A stretch of 64,000 nucleotides of DNA from Paracoccus alcaliphilus (GTDB taxonomy: Bacteria; Pseudomonadota; Alphaproteobacteria; Rhodobacterales; Rhodobacteraceae). Below the pieces are notes generated by a model. That model made no database searches, had not been told where the DNA came from, and saw nothing but the letters and a program-made list of their open reading frames with translations. Where the stretch lies: the NCBI RefSeq assembly GCF_028553725.1, contig NZ_CP067125.1:62001-126000 (forward strand), read 5' to 3'. Shown one piece after another: positions 1 through 9,206 of the stretch. Each line of letters begins with the position of its first letter. The stretch's first letter is position 1. The position numbers and the translations under genes were made by a program.

Positions 1-1
1 G

Positions 2-2377
2 GATCAGGCGCTGGATCTGGTGGCTCGGCGGTTCAGCGAAACCATCGCCGAACACGGGCCGGATTCGGTGGGCTTCTATGTCTCGGGGCAGTTGCTGACC
101 GAGGATTACTATGCCGCCAACAAGCTGATGAAGGGCTTTATCGGCAGCGCGAATATCGACACCAATTCGCGGCTGTGCATGGCGTCTTCGGTCGCCGGGC
201 ACAGGCGGGCCTTCGGAACCGATACCGTGCCGGGACTGTATGAGGATCTGGAAGAGGCCGATCTTGTGGTGCTGGTCGGCTCGAACCTCGCATGGTGCCA
301 TCCGGTGCTGTATCAGCGCCTTGCCGCCGCGCGTCAGGCGCGCGGCACCCGTGTCGTCGTGGTGGACCCGCGCCGCACGGCCAGTTGCGACATCGCCGAC
401 CTGCATCTGGCGCTGAGCCCTGGATCGGATGCGGCGTTGTTCAACCTGCTTCTGTCTGAAATCATCAGAAAAACAGATTGTTCTACTGATAATATCGAAG
501 GATTCGAGGATGCGGTGCAGGCGGCGCAGCAGGTGAACCCCGCCGCCACCGGCTTGCCTCATTCAGACTTGCAGCAGTTTCTGAATATGTGGCTGCAAAC
601 GACGAAAACAGTTACGATTTATTCTCAGGGTATCAATCAATCCGACAGCGGCACCGACAAGGTCAACGCGATCATCAACTGCCATCTGGCGACCGGGCGC
701 ATCGGTCGCCCCGGCATGGGTCCGTTCAGCGTCACCGGCCAGCCCAACGCCATGGGCGGGCGCGAGGTGGGCGGGCTGGCCAATATGCTGGCCTGCCATC
801 TGGATATCGAGAACCCGGCCCATCGCGACGCGGTGCAGGGCTTCTGGGCCTCGCCCCGCATGGCCGACAGGCCCGGCCTCAAGGCGGTCGAGATGTTCCG
901 CGCCGTCGAGGACCGCCGGATCAAGGCGCTGTGGATCATCTGCACCAACCCGGCGGTATCCATGCCCGAGGCCGACCGCGTGGCACGCGCCATCGCGGGC
1001 TGCGATTTCGTCGTGGTCTCGGACATGATCGCGCAAACCGATACAACACGGTTGGCCCATGTCCTGCTGCCCGCGACCGGCTGGGGCGAGAAGGACGGCA
1101 CCGTCACCAATTCCGAACGCCGCATCAGCCGCCAGCGCCGGGTGCTGGCCCCGGCCGGGCAGGCCCGCGACGACTGGCGCATCATCGCGGATGTCGCCGC
1201 GCGCATGGGCTGGGCCGAGGCCTTTGCATGGGACAGCCCCGCACAGGTCTTTGCCGAACACGCCGCGCTGTCGGGCGTGGCGGGGGCTTTGGGCAGCGAT
1301 TTCGACATCTCGGACCTCGCCGGGATCAGCGACGGCGAATATGACCGGTTAGAGCCGTTCTTGTGGCCGCAATCGCCGCGAAAACGCGGGGGGCGGTTCT
1401 TTGGCGACGGACGGTTCCACACACCTTCGGGCAAGGCCCGGATGATCGCGGTCACACCCCGGACGCCACCGCCCGTCAGCCGCGAATATCCGTTCCGGCT
1501 GAACACCGGGCGCGTCCGCGACCACTGGCATACGATGACCCGCACCGGCCTGTCGCCCCGTCTGTCGCGCCATCTGGCCGAGCCTTATCTGGAGCTGCAC
1601 CCAAAGGACGCCGCCCGACTGGGGCTGCAACCAGCGTCCCTTGCACAGGTCAGCAGCCCGCATGGCCGCGCCATCCTGCGGGTTCTGGTCACCGACCGCG
1701 TGGCCCCCGGCCATCCCTTCGCGCCGATGCACTGGACGAGCGAGACTGCGCCCTCGGGCCGTATCGATACGCTGGTGGCCGGGCTGACCGATCCGGTCTC
1801 GGGCCAGCCTGCGCTGAAATCGGGCGTCGTGGCGATCCGGCCCTTCGCGGCGGCGTTTTACGGTTTTGCCGTCTCGACCCGCGCGATCCGGCCCGATTGC
1901 AGCTATTGGGCGCGGGCGGCCCTGCCTGCGGGCCATCAGGCCGAGCTTGCCGGAGAGGCGCAGCCCGGTGACTGGATCGCGGCGGCACAGGCGATGTTCG
2001 GGCTGGATCTGGAACCGCTGGTCATGCGTGACGACAGCCGCGGCCTGATCCGCATGGCCTTCGTCGAGGATCAGCGGTTGCAGGCGGCGCTGTTCGTGGC
2101 ACCCGGACCCGTTGCGGTGGCGCGCAGCCATGTGGCGGCGGCGCTGGCCTCGACCGAGGGCGCCGACATTCTTGCCGGCCGTCCGGGAGAGGGCAGGGTC
2201 GATGAGGGCGCGCTGGTCTGCGCCTGCCTTGGCATCGGCGCGAACCGGATCCTGCGCAGCATCGCCGACAGCAAGCTGACCAGCGTCGAACAGATCGGCG
2301 CGACATTGGGGGCGGGCACGAATTGCGGCTCTTGCCGGTCCGAGCTGAAGGCCCTGCTGGCCACGGCCATGACGTGA
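2..2377 (+). CDS. nasA: Assimilatory nitrate reductase, large molybdopterin subunit (5' end outside window)
   Basis: The reading frame is open from base 2, so the N-terminus lies outside the window and 791 residues are visible. The protein is a molybdopterin oxidoreductase: an early stretch (SANIDTNSRLCMASS, then DLVVLVGSNLAWCHP) is typical of the nitrate reductase/formate dehydrogenase family, and a molydopterin dinucleotide-binding region (LNTGRVRDHWHTMTRTG) follows. The extreme C-terminus carries a BFD-like [2Fe-2S] domain with CAC and CGSC cysteine pairs, which favours assimilatory NasA over formate dehydrogenase. The missing N-terminal part should hold the [4Fe-4S] cysteines. The enzyme reduces nitrate to nitrite in the cytoplasm. 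It is convergent with the next gene and separated from it by a strong hairpin. Annotation as NasA is likely, but the reductase partner is not in the window. Confidence 0.85.
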   Translation, partial: DQALDLVARRFSETIAEHGPDSVGFYVSGQLLTEDYYAANKLMKGFIGSANIDTNSRLCMASSVAGHRRAFGTDTVPGLYEDLEEADLVVLVGSNLAWCHPVLYQRLAAARQARGTRVVVVDPRRTASCDIADLHLALSPGSDAALFNLLLSEIIRKTDCSTDNIEGFEDAVQAAQQVNPAATGLPHSDLQQFLNMWLQTTKTVTIYSQGINQSDSGTDKVNAIINCHLATGRIGRPGMGPFSVTGQPNAMGGREVGGLANMLACHLDIENPAHRDAVQGFWASPRMADRPGLKAVEMFRAVEDRRIKALWIICTNPAVSMPEADRVARAIAGCDFVVVSDMIAQTDTTRLAHVLLPATGWGEKDGTVTNSERRISRQRRVLAPAGQARDDWRIIADVAARMGWAEAFAWDSPAQVFAEHAALSGVAGALGSDFDISDLAGISDGEYDRLEPFLWPQSPRKRGGRFFGDGRFHTPSGKARMIAVTPRTPPPVSREYPFRLNTGRVRDHWHTMTRTGLSPRLSRHLAEPYLELHPKDAARLGLQPASLAQVSSPHGRAILRVLVTDRVAPGHPFAPMHWTSETAPSGRIDTLVAGLTDPVSGQPALKSGVVAIRPFAAAFYGFAVSTRAIRPDCSYWARAALPAGHQAELAGEAQPGDWIAAAQAMFGLDLEPLVMRDDSRGLIRMAFVEDQRLQAALFVAPGPVAVARSHVAAALASTEGADILAGRPGEGRVDEGALVCACLGIGANRILRSIADSKLTSVEQIGATLGAGTNCGSCRSELKALLATAMT

Positions 2378-2380
2378 TTG

Positions 2381-2410
2381 CAGGGCGGCGGGCACAAACC
2401 CGCCGCCCTG
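2381..2410. terminator. Bidirectional hairpin between convergent genes
   Basis: A perfect 12-bp stem (CAGGGCGGCGGG paired with CCCGCCGCCCTG) encloses a 6-nt loop, starting 3 nt after the nasA stop and ending 8 nt before the stop of the convergent permease. No long T tract follows on either strand, so it may act by Rho-dependent or structural means. Confidence 0.7.
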
Positions 2411-2418
2411 ACCGGTTC

Positions 2419-4014
2419 TTACAGCTGGAACACCTGATTGGCGATGATGACCACAGCCACACCCGCCGCCAGCGTCAGATAGGGCCGTATTCCGGCCTTG
2501 CGCACGCTCAGATCGCGGGAACCGCCGACGGCCAGATCATCCAGCATCGCCTCGGGGAAGCGACCCTTGTCGGTGACATAGTGGCGATAGGCAAAGACCG
2601 GCAGGATCAACGCGATGGCGATGACGGCGGAACGCAGCGTGCCCTCGCCCCAGACATTCGCCCCTGCGCCCAGCAGGACCGCGTTCACGAAGGCCAGACC
2701 GCCGCCGATCCACAGCAGGATCGTAGGCGCCTTCCACGGGCGATGCGCGCCGCCATTGTCGATCCGGTGCAGCCAGCCCGAATGCAAGTTCAGGAAGTTG
2801 AACACCAGATAGCAGCAGTTCGACACCGCCAGCACGAACAGGTAATCCGACATCATCAGCAGGATCAGGTTGAAACCCAGATCGGTCCACATGGCGCTGG
2901 TCGGCGCGCCGTGCTTGTTGGCATGGGACAGGAATTTCGGCAGCCAGCCATCGACCGAACCCTGATACAGCGTGCGCGACGATCCGGCCATCGAGGTCAT
3001 GATCGCCAGCACCAGCGCCAGCAGCAGCATGACGACCATGACCCGTGCCACGATGGCACCACCACCGACCATGCCCGCCATCGCCCCGGCCACCGCCGAG
3101 CCATCGACGATGCCCGGCTGCAACATCCCCTCGACCCCCAGCACGCCCTGAAAGCTGAGCGGCACCAGCGTATAGATCACCACGCAAACGACACCGGCGG
3201 CGATGATCGCGCGGACCGTATCGCGCTTGGGGTCCTTGAATTCGCTGGTATAACAGATCGCCGTCTCGAAGGCATAGGCCGACCATGCCGCGATGAACAG
3301 CCCGCCCAGAAACAGCGTCGTGCCCTCGGTATCCCACGCGCCCGAGATGGGGATGATCGGCGTCAGGTTCTCGGCCAGCACATTGCCCGACAACAGCGGC
3401 ACCAGCCCGACGATCAGCAGCGGGATCAGAACCGCCAGCCCGACAACGGTCTGGATCTTGGCCGCGCGCGAAATACCGTGATGCTGCAACGCGAACACGA
3501 TCAGCAGGATCACCGTCCCGACGATCGAGGTGGTGTTGATCCGCAGCGTCAGGCCCTGATTGAGGAAATCGAGGTTTACCAGCGTGATTTCCCACGCATT
3601 GATCGCCGCCCCCGCGCCGAACAGCGTCGTCAGGATATAACCCGCCGCCAGCCCGCCCCCGATGGCCAGAACCGGCGTCCATGCCAGCCAGTTGCACCAG
3701 ACCGAAAGCGGCGCGATGATCTTGGAGTAACGCACCCATGCCGCCGCGCCATAGACCGACGCGCCGCCGGATTTGCTGGGAAACAGGCCCGCGATCTCGG
3801 CATAGACGAAGGCCTGCAAGAAGCCGAAGGTCACGGACAGCATCCAGATCGCCCATGAGGGATTGCCGACCGTGGCCGCGATCCCGCCGATGGAAAACAG
3901 CACCAGCGCCGGGACGCCGGATGCCATCCAGAAGGCATCCTTCCAGCCGATCGCCCGGTGCAGCGTGCCGCCGCCCTCGGCGGACGGTATGCCTGCTTCG
4001 GTTGTCGATGTCAT
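2419..4014 (-). CDS. APC-superfamily amino acid/amine permease
   Basis: The 531-residue protein is very hydrophobic with about 12 predicted membrane segments. Its N-terminal transport core (around residues 25-110: FWMASGVPALVLFSIGG and later AGLFPSKSGGASVYGAAAW) is typical of the amino acid-polyamine-organocation family. It would move an amino acid or amine across the inner membrane. It follows dmmDABC on the same strand after a gap of about 170 bp, so it may import or export a methylated amine or its product, but this is only a contextual inference. The start is preceded by a good GGGAGA Shine-Dalgarno. The substrate cannot be read from the sequence. Confidence 0.75.
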   Translation of the reverse strand: MTSTTEAGIPSAEGGGTLHRAIGWKDAFWMASGVPALVLFSIGGIAATVGNPSWAIWMLSVTFGFLQAFVYAEIAGLFPSKSGGASVYGAAAWVRYSKIIAPLSVWCNWLAWTPVLAIGGGLAAGYILTTLFGAGAAINAWEITLVNLDFLNQGLTLRINTTSIVGTVILLIVFALQHHGISRAAKIQTVVGLAVLIPLLIVGLVPLLSGNVLAENLTPIIPISGAWDTEGTTLFLGGLFIAAWSAYAFETAICYTSEFKDPKRDTVRAIIAAGVVCVVIYTLVPLSFQGVLGVEGMLQPGIVDGSAVAGAMAGMVGGGAIVARVMVVMLLLALVLAIMTSMAGSSRTLYQGSVDGWLPKFLSHANKHGAPTSAMWTDLGFNLILLMMSDYLFVLAVSNCCYLVFNFLNLHSGWLHRIDNGGAHRPWKAPTILLWIGGGLAFVNAVLLGAGANVWGEGTLRSAVIAIALILPVFAYRHYVTDKGRFPEAMLDDLAVGGSRDLSVRKAGIRPYLTLAAGVAVVIIANQVFQL

Positions 4015-4185
4015 CTTGTTCTCCCTGTCGATTGTTTTTGTTCGGTTATTCTTGCGTCGCCCGTGGTAGGTCCAGCATTTCAGACCCCGAACAGAAGCAA
4101 CCGGACATTCGGCAACAAGGGATCATCCCGCGCCCATGCAGGTGCGCAGCGGAAAGGCCGATCCTTTGGGGCGTCGCTATCCTTG

Positions 4186-5235
4186 TTAGGTCGGTTCGTC
4201 GGGGAAAATTCCGGGCGATGTCGGCTGTCCGTCATCGAACCGGGACAGATACTCGATGATAAGGGGCCGGTTGACGGCGAAACCCTTGTATTCGGCAAGC
4301 TCGTCGGGCAAGTCGCGGATCACCCGATGCAGGCGGCGGCCCCATTTCGGCACCTTGACCAGATCCTGCAACGCGATCAGGTAACAGCGGATCGGAAAGA
4401 CCAGCGCATTCGAGCGCGGCAGCCGGAAGAAAGTCTGCAATTCGACCCGAAGATATTGCTTTTCACCGATATTTTCCGGCGTCACCGTCCGCTTTTCCGG
4501 GCCCCATTTGTGATAGTTCTCGGGGCTGGTATCCAGACGCGGATTGACCGTCATCGTCCAGTTCAGCCGCCGCGACGGCGCGTCCTGCTGGATCGCCAGC
4601 AGGAATTTCAGCGCCCGTTGGAAAACCCCCATCTTCTCGGCCAGCGGCACCGGCGCGTGCCATTCAAAGAAGTTCATGCCGATGTCGAAATCCAGCGACC
4701 AGTCGGCTTGACTGGTCACCATTCCGGCCTCCATCCACAGATTGCCCTCGCGCTGATCCAGCAGCGCGAAATCCCCCTGCGCCTGACGGGTGATATATTC
4801 CATCGGCCCATAGGGCAGCGTCGTCGGGTCCAGAAACACGAATTTATGGTCGATGCCCAGGGGGCGGTTGATCCAGTGCCAGCGATCGTCATCTCGATTC
4901 AGGCTGAATAGTTCTGGATAATCTTCTGATTTTGCTTCCATAATCAGTTCCAGCAGATCCCACCCGGCCAGATCCATATGCGGCAGGGACTGGCAGCGCA
5001 GCGGGTCTTCGCGCAGGGTGATTTCCCGGTCGCGCATCTCCGAGACGTAATGTTCGTCAACGTCAAAGCGGTTCTGGAACGGGGTGCCTTCGCGCCCGCC
5101 CATATGCGGCTCCATGTTGACGGAATACATGTAATCGTCCTTGTCGAACGGGAACGGAAACCGCCGCAGCGCCTGAGCCGTGTTATAGAAGCTGTAATCG
5201 TCGCGGAACGTTTCATCGTTGAACTGGATGGTCAT
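4186..5235 (-). CDS. dmmC: Dimethylamine monooxygenase, heme-dependent N-demethylase subunit (DUF3445 family)
   Basis: This 349-residue soluble protein belongs to the heme-dependent oxidative N-demethylase (DUF3445) family. Recognisable stretches include the N-terminal FPFPFDKDDYMYSVNMEP and the central DWSLDFDIGMNFFEWHAPVP. In the dimethylamine monooxygenase system this is the oxygenase component that would demethylate dimethylamine to methylamine and formaldehyde. It is the last gene of a D-A-B-C ordered operon, 9 nt after dmmB, with a strong AGGAGG ribosome site. The gene symbol follows the published dmmDABC order from memory; the subunit letter is less certain than the function. Confidence 0.8.
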   Translation of the reverse strand: MTIQFNDETFRDDYSFYNTAQALRRFPFPFDKDDYMYSVNMEPHMGGREGTPFQNRFDVDEHYVSEMRDREITLREDPLRCQSLPHMDLAGWDLLELIMEAKSEDYPELFSLNRDDDRWHWINRPLGIDHKFVFLDPTTLPYGPMEYITRQAQGDFALLDQREGNLWMEAGMVTSQADWSLDFDIGMNFFEWHAPVPLAEKMGVFQRALKFLLAIQQDAPSRRLNWTMTVNPRLDTSPENYHKWGPEKRTVTPENIGEKQYLRVELQTFFRLPRSNALVFPIRCYLIALQDLVKVPKWGRRLHRVIRDLPDELAEYKGFAVNRPLIIEYLSRFDDGQPTSPGIFPDEPT

Positions 5236-5244
5236 CGGTTCCTC

Positions 5245-6192
5245 CTAACGGTTGATGATCAGCTCTTCGCCGCGAAAGCGGGAGACGCAGGGCATGATCC
5301 GGGTCTGTGACGAATGTTCGTCCTCGGTCAGCCAGTGGTCGTTGTGCTCGATCCGGCCGTGGCACGAGACGACCTCGGTTTCGCAGCGGCCGCAGGCGCC
5401 GCCGCGACAGCTCCAGTCGATATCGACCCCGGCTTCCTCCAGCGCCTCCAGCAGGCTTTGATGCGGGCCGACGGTGACGCGTTGCCCGGATTTCGCCAGC
5501 GTCACCTCGAAGGTGCGGCCGGGCGGAGGGGCAAGGAACACCTCGGAATGCAGCGAACTGCGCGGCCAGTGCAGCCGTTCGGCGCATTGGGTAACGGCGG
5601 TGATCAGCCCCTGCGGGCCGCAAGTATAGACATGCGTGCCGATGGGCTGGCGGTCGAGGATCGCGCCCAGATCCATCCGGTTGTCCTCGTCCGAGATATG
5701 GGCGTGGATATGCGGCAGATCCGGCAGCAGGCGCAGCCCGGCGGCCTCGGCCCGGGAACGGGCGGCATAGTGGATTTCGAACCGCCCCTGCATCCGCAAA
5801 AGCTGCTGCATCTGGGCGATGATCGGGGTGATGCCGATGCCGCCCGCCAGCAACACATGCTTGCGCGCCCGCATGTCCAGCGCGAACAGGTTCAGCGGCG
5901 TGGAAATCCGCATCATGTCGCCCAGCCCGACCTGCCCATGCATGAAGCGCGAGCCACCCCGCCCGCCATCCTCGCGCCGCACGGCGATCTCATAGCCCGA
6001 GCCGTCCTCGGGGTCCGAGATCAGCGAATAGGCATTGCGACGCAGCACATCGCCATCGGGCATCTCGACCACGATATGCGCGCCACCCGAAAACAGCGGC
6101 AGCTTCCGGCCCTGCGGATGCTCAAAGCGAAAGCGTTTGACCAGCGGCGACAGGGATTCGATCTTGGTTACACGCAGCATCTGGGTGCTCAT
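5245..6192 (-). CDS. dmmB: Dimethylamine monooxygenase reductase subunit, FAD/NAD(P)H and [2Fe-2S]
   Basis: The 315-residue protein has an N-terminal FAD-binding barrel (residues about 1-100), a nicotinamide-binding region (HVLLAGGIGITPIIAQM) and a C-terminal plant-type ferredoxin domain with CRGGACGRC plus a later cysteine (MPCVSR). This is the order found in PDR/VanB-type oxygenase reductases. It would pass electrons from NAD(P)H to the heme component DmmC. The start at 6192 was chosen because its ATG overlaps the dmmA stop by four bases (ATGA), the usual sign of translational coupling; a longer upstream reading frame runs inside dmmA and looks spurious. Confidence 0.85.
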   Translation of the reverse strand: MSTQMLRVTKIESLSPLVKRFRFEHPQGRKLPLFSGGAHIVVEMPDGDVLRRNAYSLISDPEDGSGYEIAVRREDGGRGGSRFMHGQVGLGDMMRISTPLNLFALDMRARKHVLLAGGIGITPIIAQMQQLLRMQGRFEIHYAARSRAEAAGLRLLPDLPHIHAHISDEDNRMDLGAILDRQPIGTHVYTCGPQGLITAVTQCAERLHWPRSSLHSEVFLAPPPGRTFEVTLAKSGQRVTVGPHQSLLEALEEAGVDIDWSCRGGACGRCETEVVSCHGRIEHNDHWLTEDEHSSQTRIMPCVSRFRGEELIINR

Positions 6193-6791
6193 GCCTTGAT
6201 CTCCTGCTGGGGGGGGACCTCGCCGGGGGCTTCGGCATCGACGCAGACGCCCTGGAACGCGGCGTGACGGCGCGAGTAATGATCGCGCACGAACAGCGTC
6301 AGCCCGCAATGCGAACAGGTGAACGGGTCGGTGGTGACATCCTCGGTAATGCCCTTGCAGTGGACGCATTGCATCCGCCGCGCGATCGAGCCGCGATGAT
6401 CCGCCTCGATCATCTCGGGCAGCATCCCCGCCGCCATCGCCTCGGTGCTGGCCTGACCGATCAGCCCCTCGGTTCCGGCCAGATAAAGCCGGGTGTTCAT
6501 CCGCGCCTCGGCCAGCAGTTTGCGGAACCGCGGCAGGATCGAGCCATAGCTGGCCGCCTGCACGAAACTGGCCGGGTCATGGGCCTGAAGCGCGGGTCCC
6601 AGATCGCAGCCCTCGGGGATATAGATCACATGGGCATGGGGCAGAATCGAAGGGTCCGCCGCGATCAGTTCCAGCAGCGCCTCGGCCCCCGGCCCGTTGG
6701 CAAGCATCAACGAGGGCACGGCGCCGTGCGATTTCAGCCCGCCATAGACCGGGCGGCTGGGAATCGACGGCGTGAATTTCGTGGCTGGCAT
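6189..6791 (-). CDS. dmmA: Dimethylamine monooxygenase small subunit, DmmA-like with zinc knuckle
   Basis: This 200-residue protein carries a C-terminal rubredoxin-like knuckle (CVHC near residue 140, CSHC near 159, followed by GLTLFVRDHYSRRHAAFQGV), matching the DmmA-like C-terminal domain. The N-terminal half (SLMLANGPGAEALLELI, HVIYIPEGCDLGPAL) looks like a nucleotide- or flavin-binding fold but I cannot assign it. It is required together with DmmB and DmmC in known dimethylamine monooxygenases. It lies between dmmD (65-nt gap that holds a 6-bp GC hairpin at 6823-6841) and dmmB (4-nt overlap). Confidence 0.75.
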   Translation of the reverse strand: MPATKFTPSIPSRPVYGGLKSHGAVPSLMLANGPGAEALLELIAADPSILPHAHVIYIPEGCDLGPALQAHDPASFVQAASYGSILPRFRKLLAEARMNTRLYLAGTEGLIGQASTEAMAAGMLPEMIEADHRGSIARRMQCVHCKGITEDVTTDPFTCSHCGLTLFVRDHYSRRHAAFQGVCVDAEAPGEVPPQQEIKA

Positions 6792-6856
6792 TGGCTACAT
6801 CGTCCTTCCTGTCGGTCGGGTGGGGCGGTCTGACGCCGCCCTCTGCCCCATCTGGT

Positions 6857-7990
6857 TCAACCCTTGGCTGTGCGGCGCTTCTTGTCCTCGTCATAGAAGG
6901 GCATCGGATGCGCGACGGCGCGGATCTCGCTGCCCGAATTGCGGATCGTCAGCGGGCTGCCGGGGGTCGCGCAATCGACCGGCATCCGGGCGATCCCGAT
7001 ATTGTGTTCGTTCAGCGGGCTGTAGAAACCGATGGTGACGACGCCGACCTCTTTGCCATCCCTGAGGATCTTTGCCCCGATCTCGGCCGGTTCGGTGCCT
7101 TCCAGCTTGACGCCATAGATCTTGAACCGCTCTTTGCCTTGCAGACGGTAATGCTCCTCGGCGCCGCGAAAGCCGGTCTTGCCTTTCGAGACGGTGAATT
7201 CCAGCCCCAGCTCCCACAGCGTGTCGCCGCCGGGTTGGTCCGGGAAGGGATAGGTCTCGGAATTGTCGTCGGGGAAGAACAGCAGATAGCTTTCAGCCCG
7301 CAGCAGATCCAGCGTGCTGAAGCGCGTCGGGATGATGCCCATCTCGGCGCCCTCGGCCACGATGGTATCCCAGATTTCCGGCGCGTCCTGACGGCGACAG
7401 AAGATCTCATAGCCGCGCTCGCCGGTATAGCCGGTGCGGGATATGGTGACCGGCTTGCCAAACAGCGTGGTGTGGATATGGCTGAAATAGCCCACGTCGC
7501 GGATGCCCGGCACATGCTTGTGCAGATAATCCACCGCCAGCGGCCCCTGCAAAGAGATGTCGTGCAGATCGTCGTCGAACAGCACCGTCGCATTGCGGCC
7601 CATGGCGCCCATTATCAGCTGCTCATAGCCTTGCCCGGCGCCATGCACGACCATAAAGCTGTGCGGACCCATCCGATAGACGACACAATCGTCGATGAAC
7701 TTCCCCTGATCGTTCAGCATGCAGCAATAGGTCGAGCGCCCCGGCTTCAGCTTTTCGATGTCGCGGGTCACCGCCCGGTCGATGATGTGGCTGGCATGGG
7801 GGCCGGTCACATGCACCTTTTTCAGCCCCGACACATCCATCACCCCGGCCTTGGTGCGGATCGCCATATATTCCTCAAGCTGGTCCTTGTCATAGGTCCA
7901 GGCGGTTCCCATCCCGCTCCAGTCCTCGAGGTTCGAGCCGAGGGCGCGATGCCGGTCGGCCAGCGCAGAAAATCTCCATGATGCCGTCAT
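6857..7990 (-). CDS. dmmD: GcvT-family aminomethyltransferase-like protein of the dmm operon
   Basis: The 377-residue protein is a GcvT/DmdA-type folate-binding aminomethyltransferase (MDVSGLKKVHVTGPHASHII near residue 50; GYTGERGYEIFC near 190; FTVSKGKTGFRGAEEHY near 265). Members use tetrahydrofolate to accept a C1 unit. As first gene of the dmmDABC operon it may capture the formaldehyde released by N-demethylation as methylene-tetrahydrofolate, feeding the folD/purU genes 12 kb away. That role is inferred; DmmD is linked to dimethylamine use by operon position. Its start is followed upstream by a divergent promoter region with a putative operator. Confidence 0.75.
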   Translation of the reverse strand: MTASWRFSALADRHRALGSNLEDWSGMGTAWTYDKDQLEEYMAIRTKAGVMDVSGLKKVHVTGPHASHIIDRAVTRDIEKLKPGRSTYCCMLNDQGKFIDDCVVYRMGPHSFMVVHGAGQGYEQLIMGAMGRNATVLFDDDLHDISLQGPLAVDYLHKHVPGIRDVGYFSHIHTTLFGKPVTISRTGYTGERGYEIFCRRQDAPEIWDTIVAEGAEMGIIPTRFSTLDLLRAESYLLFFPDDNSETYPFPDQPGGDTLWELGLEFTVSKGKTGFRGAEEHYRLQGKERFKIYGVKLEGTEPAEIGAKILRDGKEVGVVTIGFYSPLNEHNIGIARMPVDCATPGSPLTIRNSGSEIRAVAHPMPFYDEDKKRRTAKG

Positions 7991-8432
7991 GATGTCTGTC
8001 CTTTTGTCGTGATACGCTCAAACCGAATCTGATGTCGGAACTGCGTCGGCTGCCGGTGGCTGGCGAAGTGGTCGTCAAGGGCCGGGTGATCGCCCGCGCC
8101 CGGATCGATCGGCACTGAGGGTCTGCCTTTCATGGCATTGCGGATTGTCACGAGTTCGACACCTCCCCGCCCAGGTCCGGTCCAGTGCCAAAGACTGGCA
8201 CGCCTACCCGAATCCATTACAACAGCAAAAATTCCTGTTAGGCAACAATTTTTCTTTTTAGGAACTTAAAGCGGCGTTTTCCCGTGAATTTCCAAGGTAA
8301 AACAGCCAATCGACCCAGTCCGCACGGGCCGCAGGCGATAGGATTTCCGCTTGCCGGAAGTTTTATATATACGGTTGGCCAGTTTTTGCCGAACCTGATT
8401 TCAAGACCGTGGAACCCGCAGGGAAACAGATA
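7991..8432. promoter_or_regulatory. Divergent regulatory region between dmmDABC and the XRE-cupin regulator
   Basis: This 442-bp region holds no credible gene. It contains a TGCCA-N5-TGGCA inverted repeat around 8186-8200, part of which (8192-8203) recurs upstream of mgdA. It also contains the AT-rich element at 8234-8264 that recurs before mgsA. The local drop in GC between 8220 and 8270 suggests the promoter cores lie there. No confident -35/-10 or sigma-54 pair could be assigned. Confidence 0.6.
8234..8264 (+). promoter_or_regulatory. Putative operator, copy 1 of a repeated 30-bp element
   Basis: The core TGTTAGGCAACAA-TTTTTC-TTTTTAGGAA aligns without gaps to 9137-9167, with roughly three quarters of positions identical. 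The outer bases TTCCT (8232-8236) and AGGAA (8260-8264) form an inverted repeat. It lies about 240 bp upstream of dmmD and 170 bp upstream of the XRE-cupin gene. Confidence 0.5.
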
Positions 8433-9077
8433 ATGACCAAAACGATAGATCCCGAGATCAAGCTGACCCAGAACCCCCATGCCCTGCGGGACGGACGCGA
8501 AAAGAACCTTGAGGTCGCCATCGGTCGGCAGGTCCGCGAATTGCGCAAGCGTCAGCGGATGACCGGATCGGAACTGGCCAATCAGGCCCGGCTGTCGGTG
8601 GGGATGCTGTCCAAGATCGAGAACGGCGTGATCTCGCCATCGCTGGCGACCCTGCAAACGCTGGCCAATGCGCTTGGCGTGCCTCTGGTGCAGCTTTTCT
8701 CGGGCTATGAAGAGCCGCGCGGGGCCATGCATGTCAAGGCCGGCGCCGCCCTCGAGGTCGAGCGGGCAGGGACCCGCTCCGGCCATCAATATCACCTGCT
8801 GGGCCACATCGGATCGAACAATTCCGGCGTGGTGGTCGAGCCCTATCTGATCGTTCTGGATACCGAAAGCGACCGCTTCCAGACCTTCCAGCATGAAGGG
8901 ATCGAGCTGATCTATATGCTGGAGGGCAGGCTGGGCTATCGCCACGCCGACCAGATCTATGACCTCGATCCCGGCGACAGCCTGATCTTCGACGCCGACG
9001 CGCCTCATGGTCCCGAAATCATGAATGACCTGCCGATTCGCTATCTGTCGATCATCTGCTATCCGCAGGCGAAATAG
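8433..9077 (+). CDS. XRE-family HTH-cupin transcriptional regulator
   Basis: The 214-residue protein has an N-terminal Cro/CI-type helix-turn-helix (residues about 28-85: VRELRKRQRMTGSELANQAR, then LSKIENGVISPSLATLQTLA) and a C-terminal cupin (ELIYMLEGRLGYRHADQIYD, then GDSLIFDADAPHGP). Such regulators sense a small ligand in the cupin barrel. ATG 8433 was preferred over the upstream GTG at 8409 because AGGGA lies at proper spacing before it. It sits between the dmm operon and mgsABC and both flanks carry the same candidate operator, so it is the best candidate regulator of methylated-amine oxidation. That role is inferred. Confidence 0.8.
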   Translation: MTKTIDPEIKLTQNPHALRDGREKNLEVAIGRQVRELRKRQRMTGSELANQARLSVGMLSKIENGVISPSLATLQTLANALGVPLVQLFSGYEEPRGAMHVKAGAALEVERAGTRSGHQYHLLGHIGSNNSGVVVEPYLIVLDTESDRFQTFQHEGIELIYMLEGRLGYRHADQIYDLDPGDSLIFDADAPHGPEIMNDLPIRYLSIICYPQAK

Positions 9078-9136
9078 GCGGTTTGGCCACGCGGACAGGC
9101 GGAAAGACGGCAAAAATCGCCAAGTGCAAAAAATAT

Positions 9137-9167
9137 CTTGTAGGGCAATAAATTTTCCTATTAGTTA
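9137..9167 (+). promoter_or_regulatory. Putative operator, copy 2 of the repeated 30-bp element
   Basis: This element matches 8234-8264 in the same orientation (shared GGCAA-AA and TTTTC-T--TTAG blocks at identical spacing). It ends about 40 bp before the mgsA start and so would overlap or sit just downstream of its promoter. Confidence 0.5.
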
Positions 9168-9206
9168 ATCCGTGAAGGCTTTGAGCCAAGCTGAGCGGAG
9201 GTGACT

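Noticed and set aside
563-1545. Several long minus-strand and alternative-frame open frames over nasA
   Set aside because: They overlap a clear molybdoenzyme frame and give proteins rich in Arg, Pro and Ala with no family features; typical of high-GC shadow frames.
8192-8215. TGGCACG as a sigma-54 -24 box (also at 14519)
   Set aside because: The matching GC/TTGC element at the -12 position is missing at both places.
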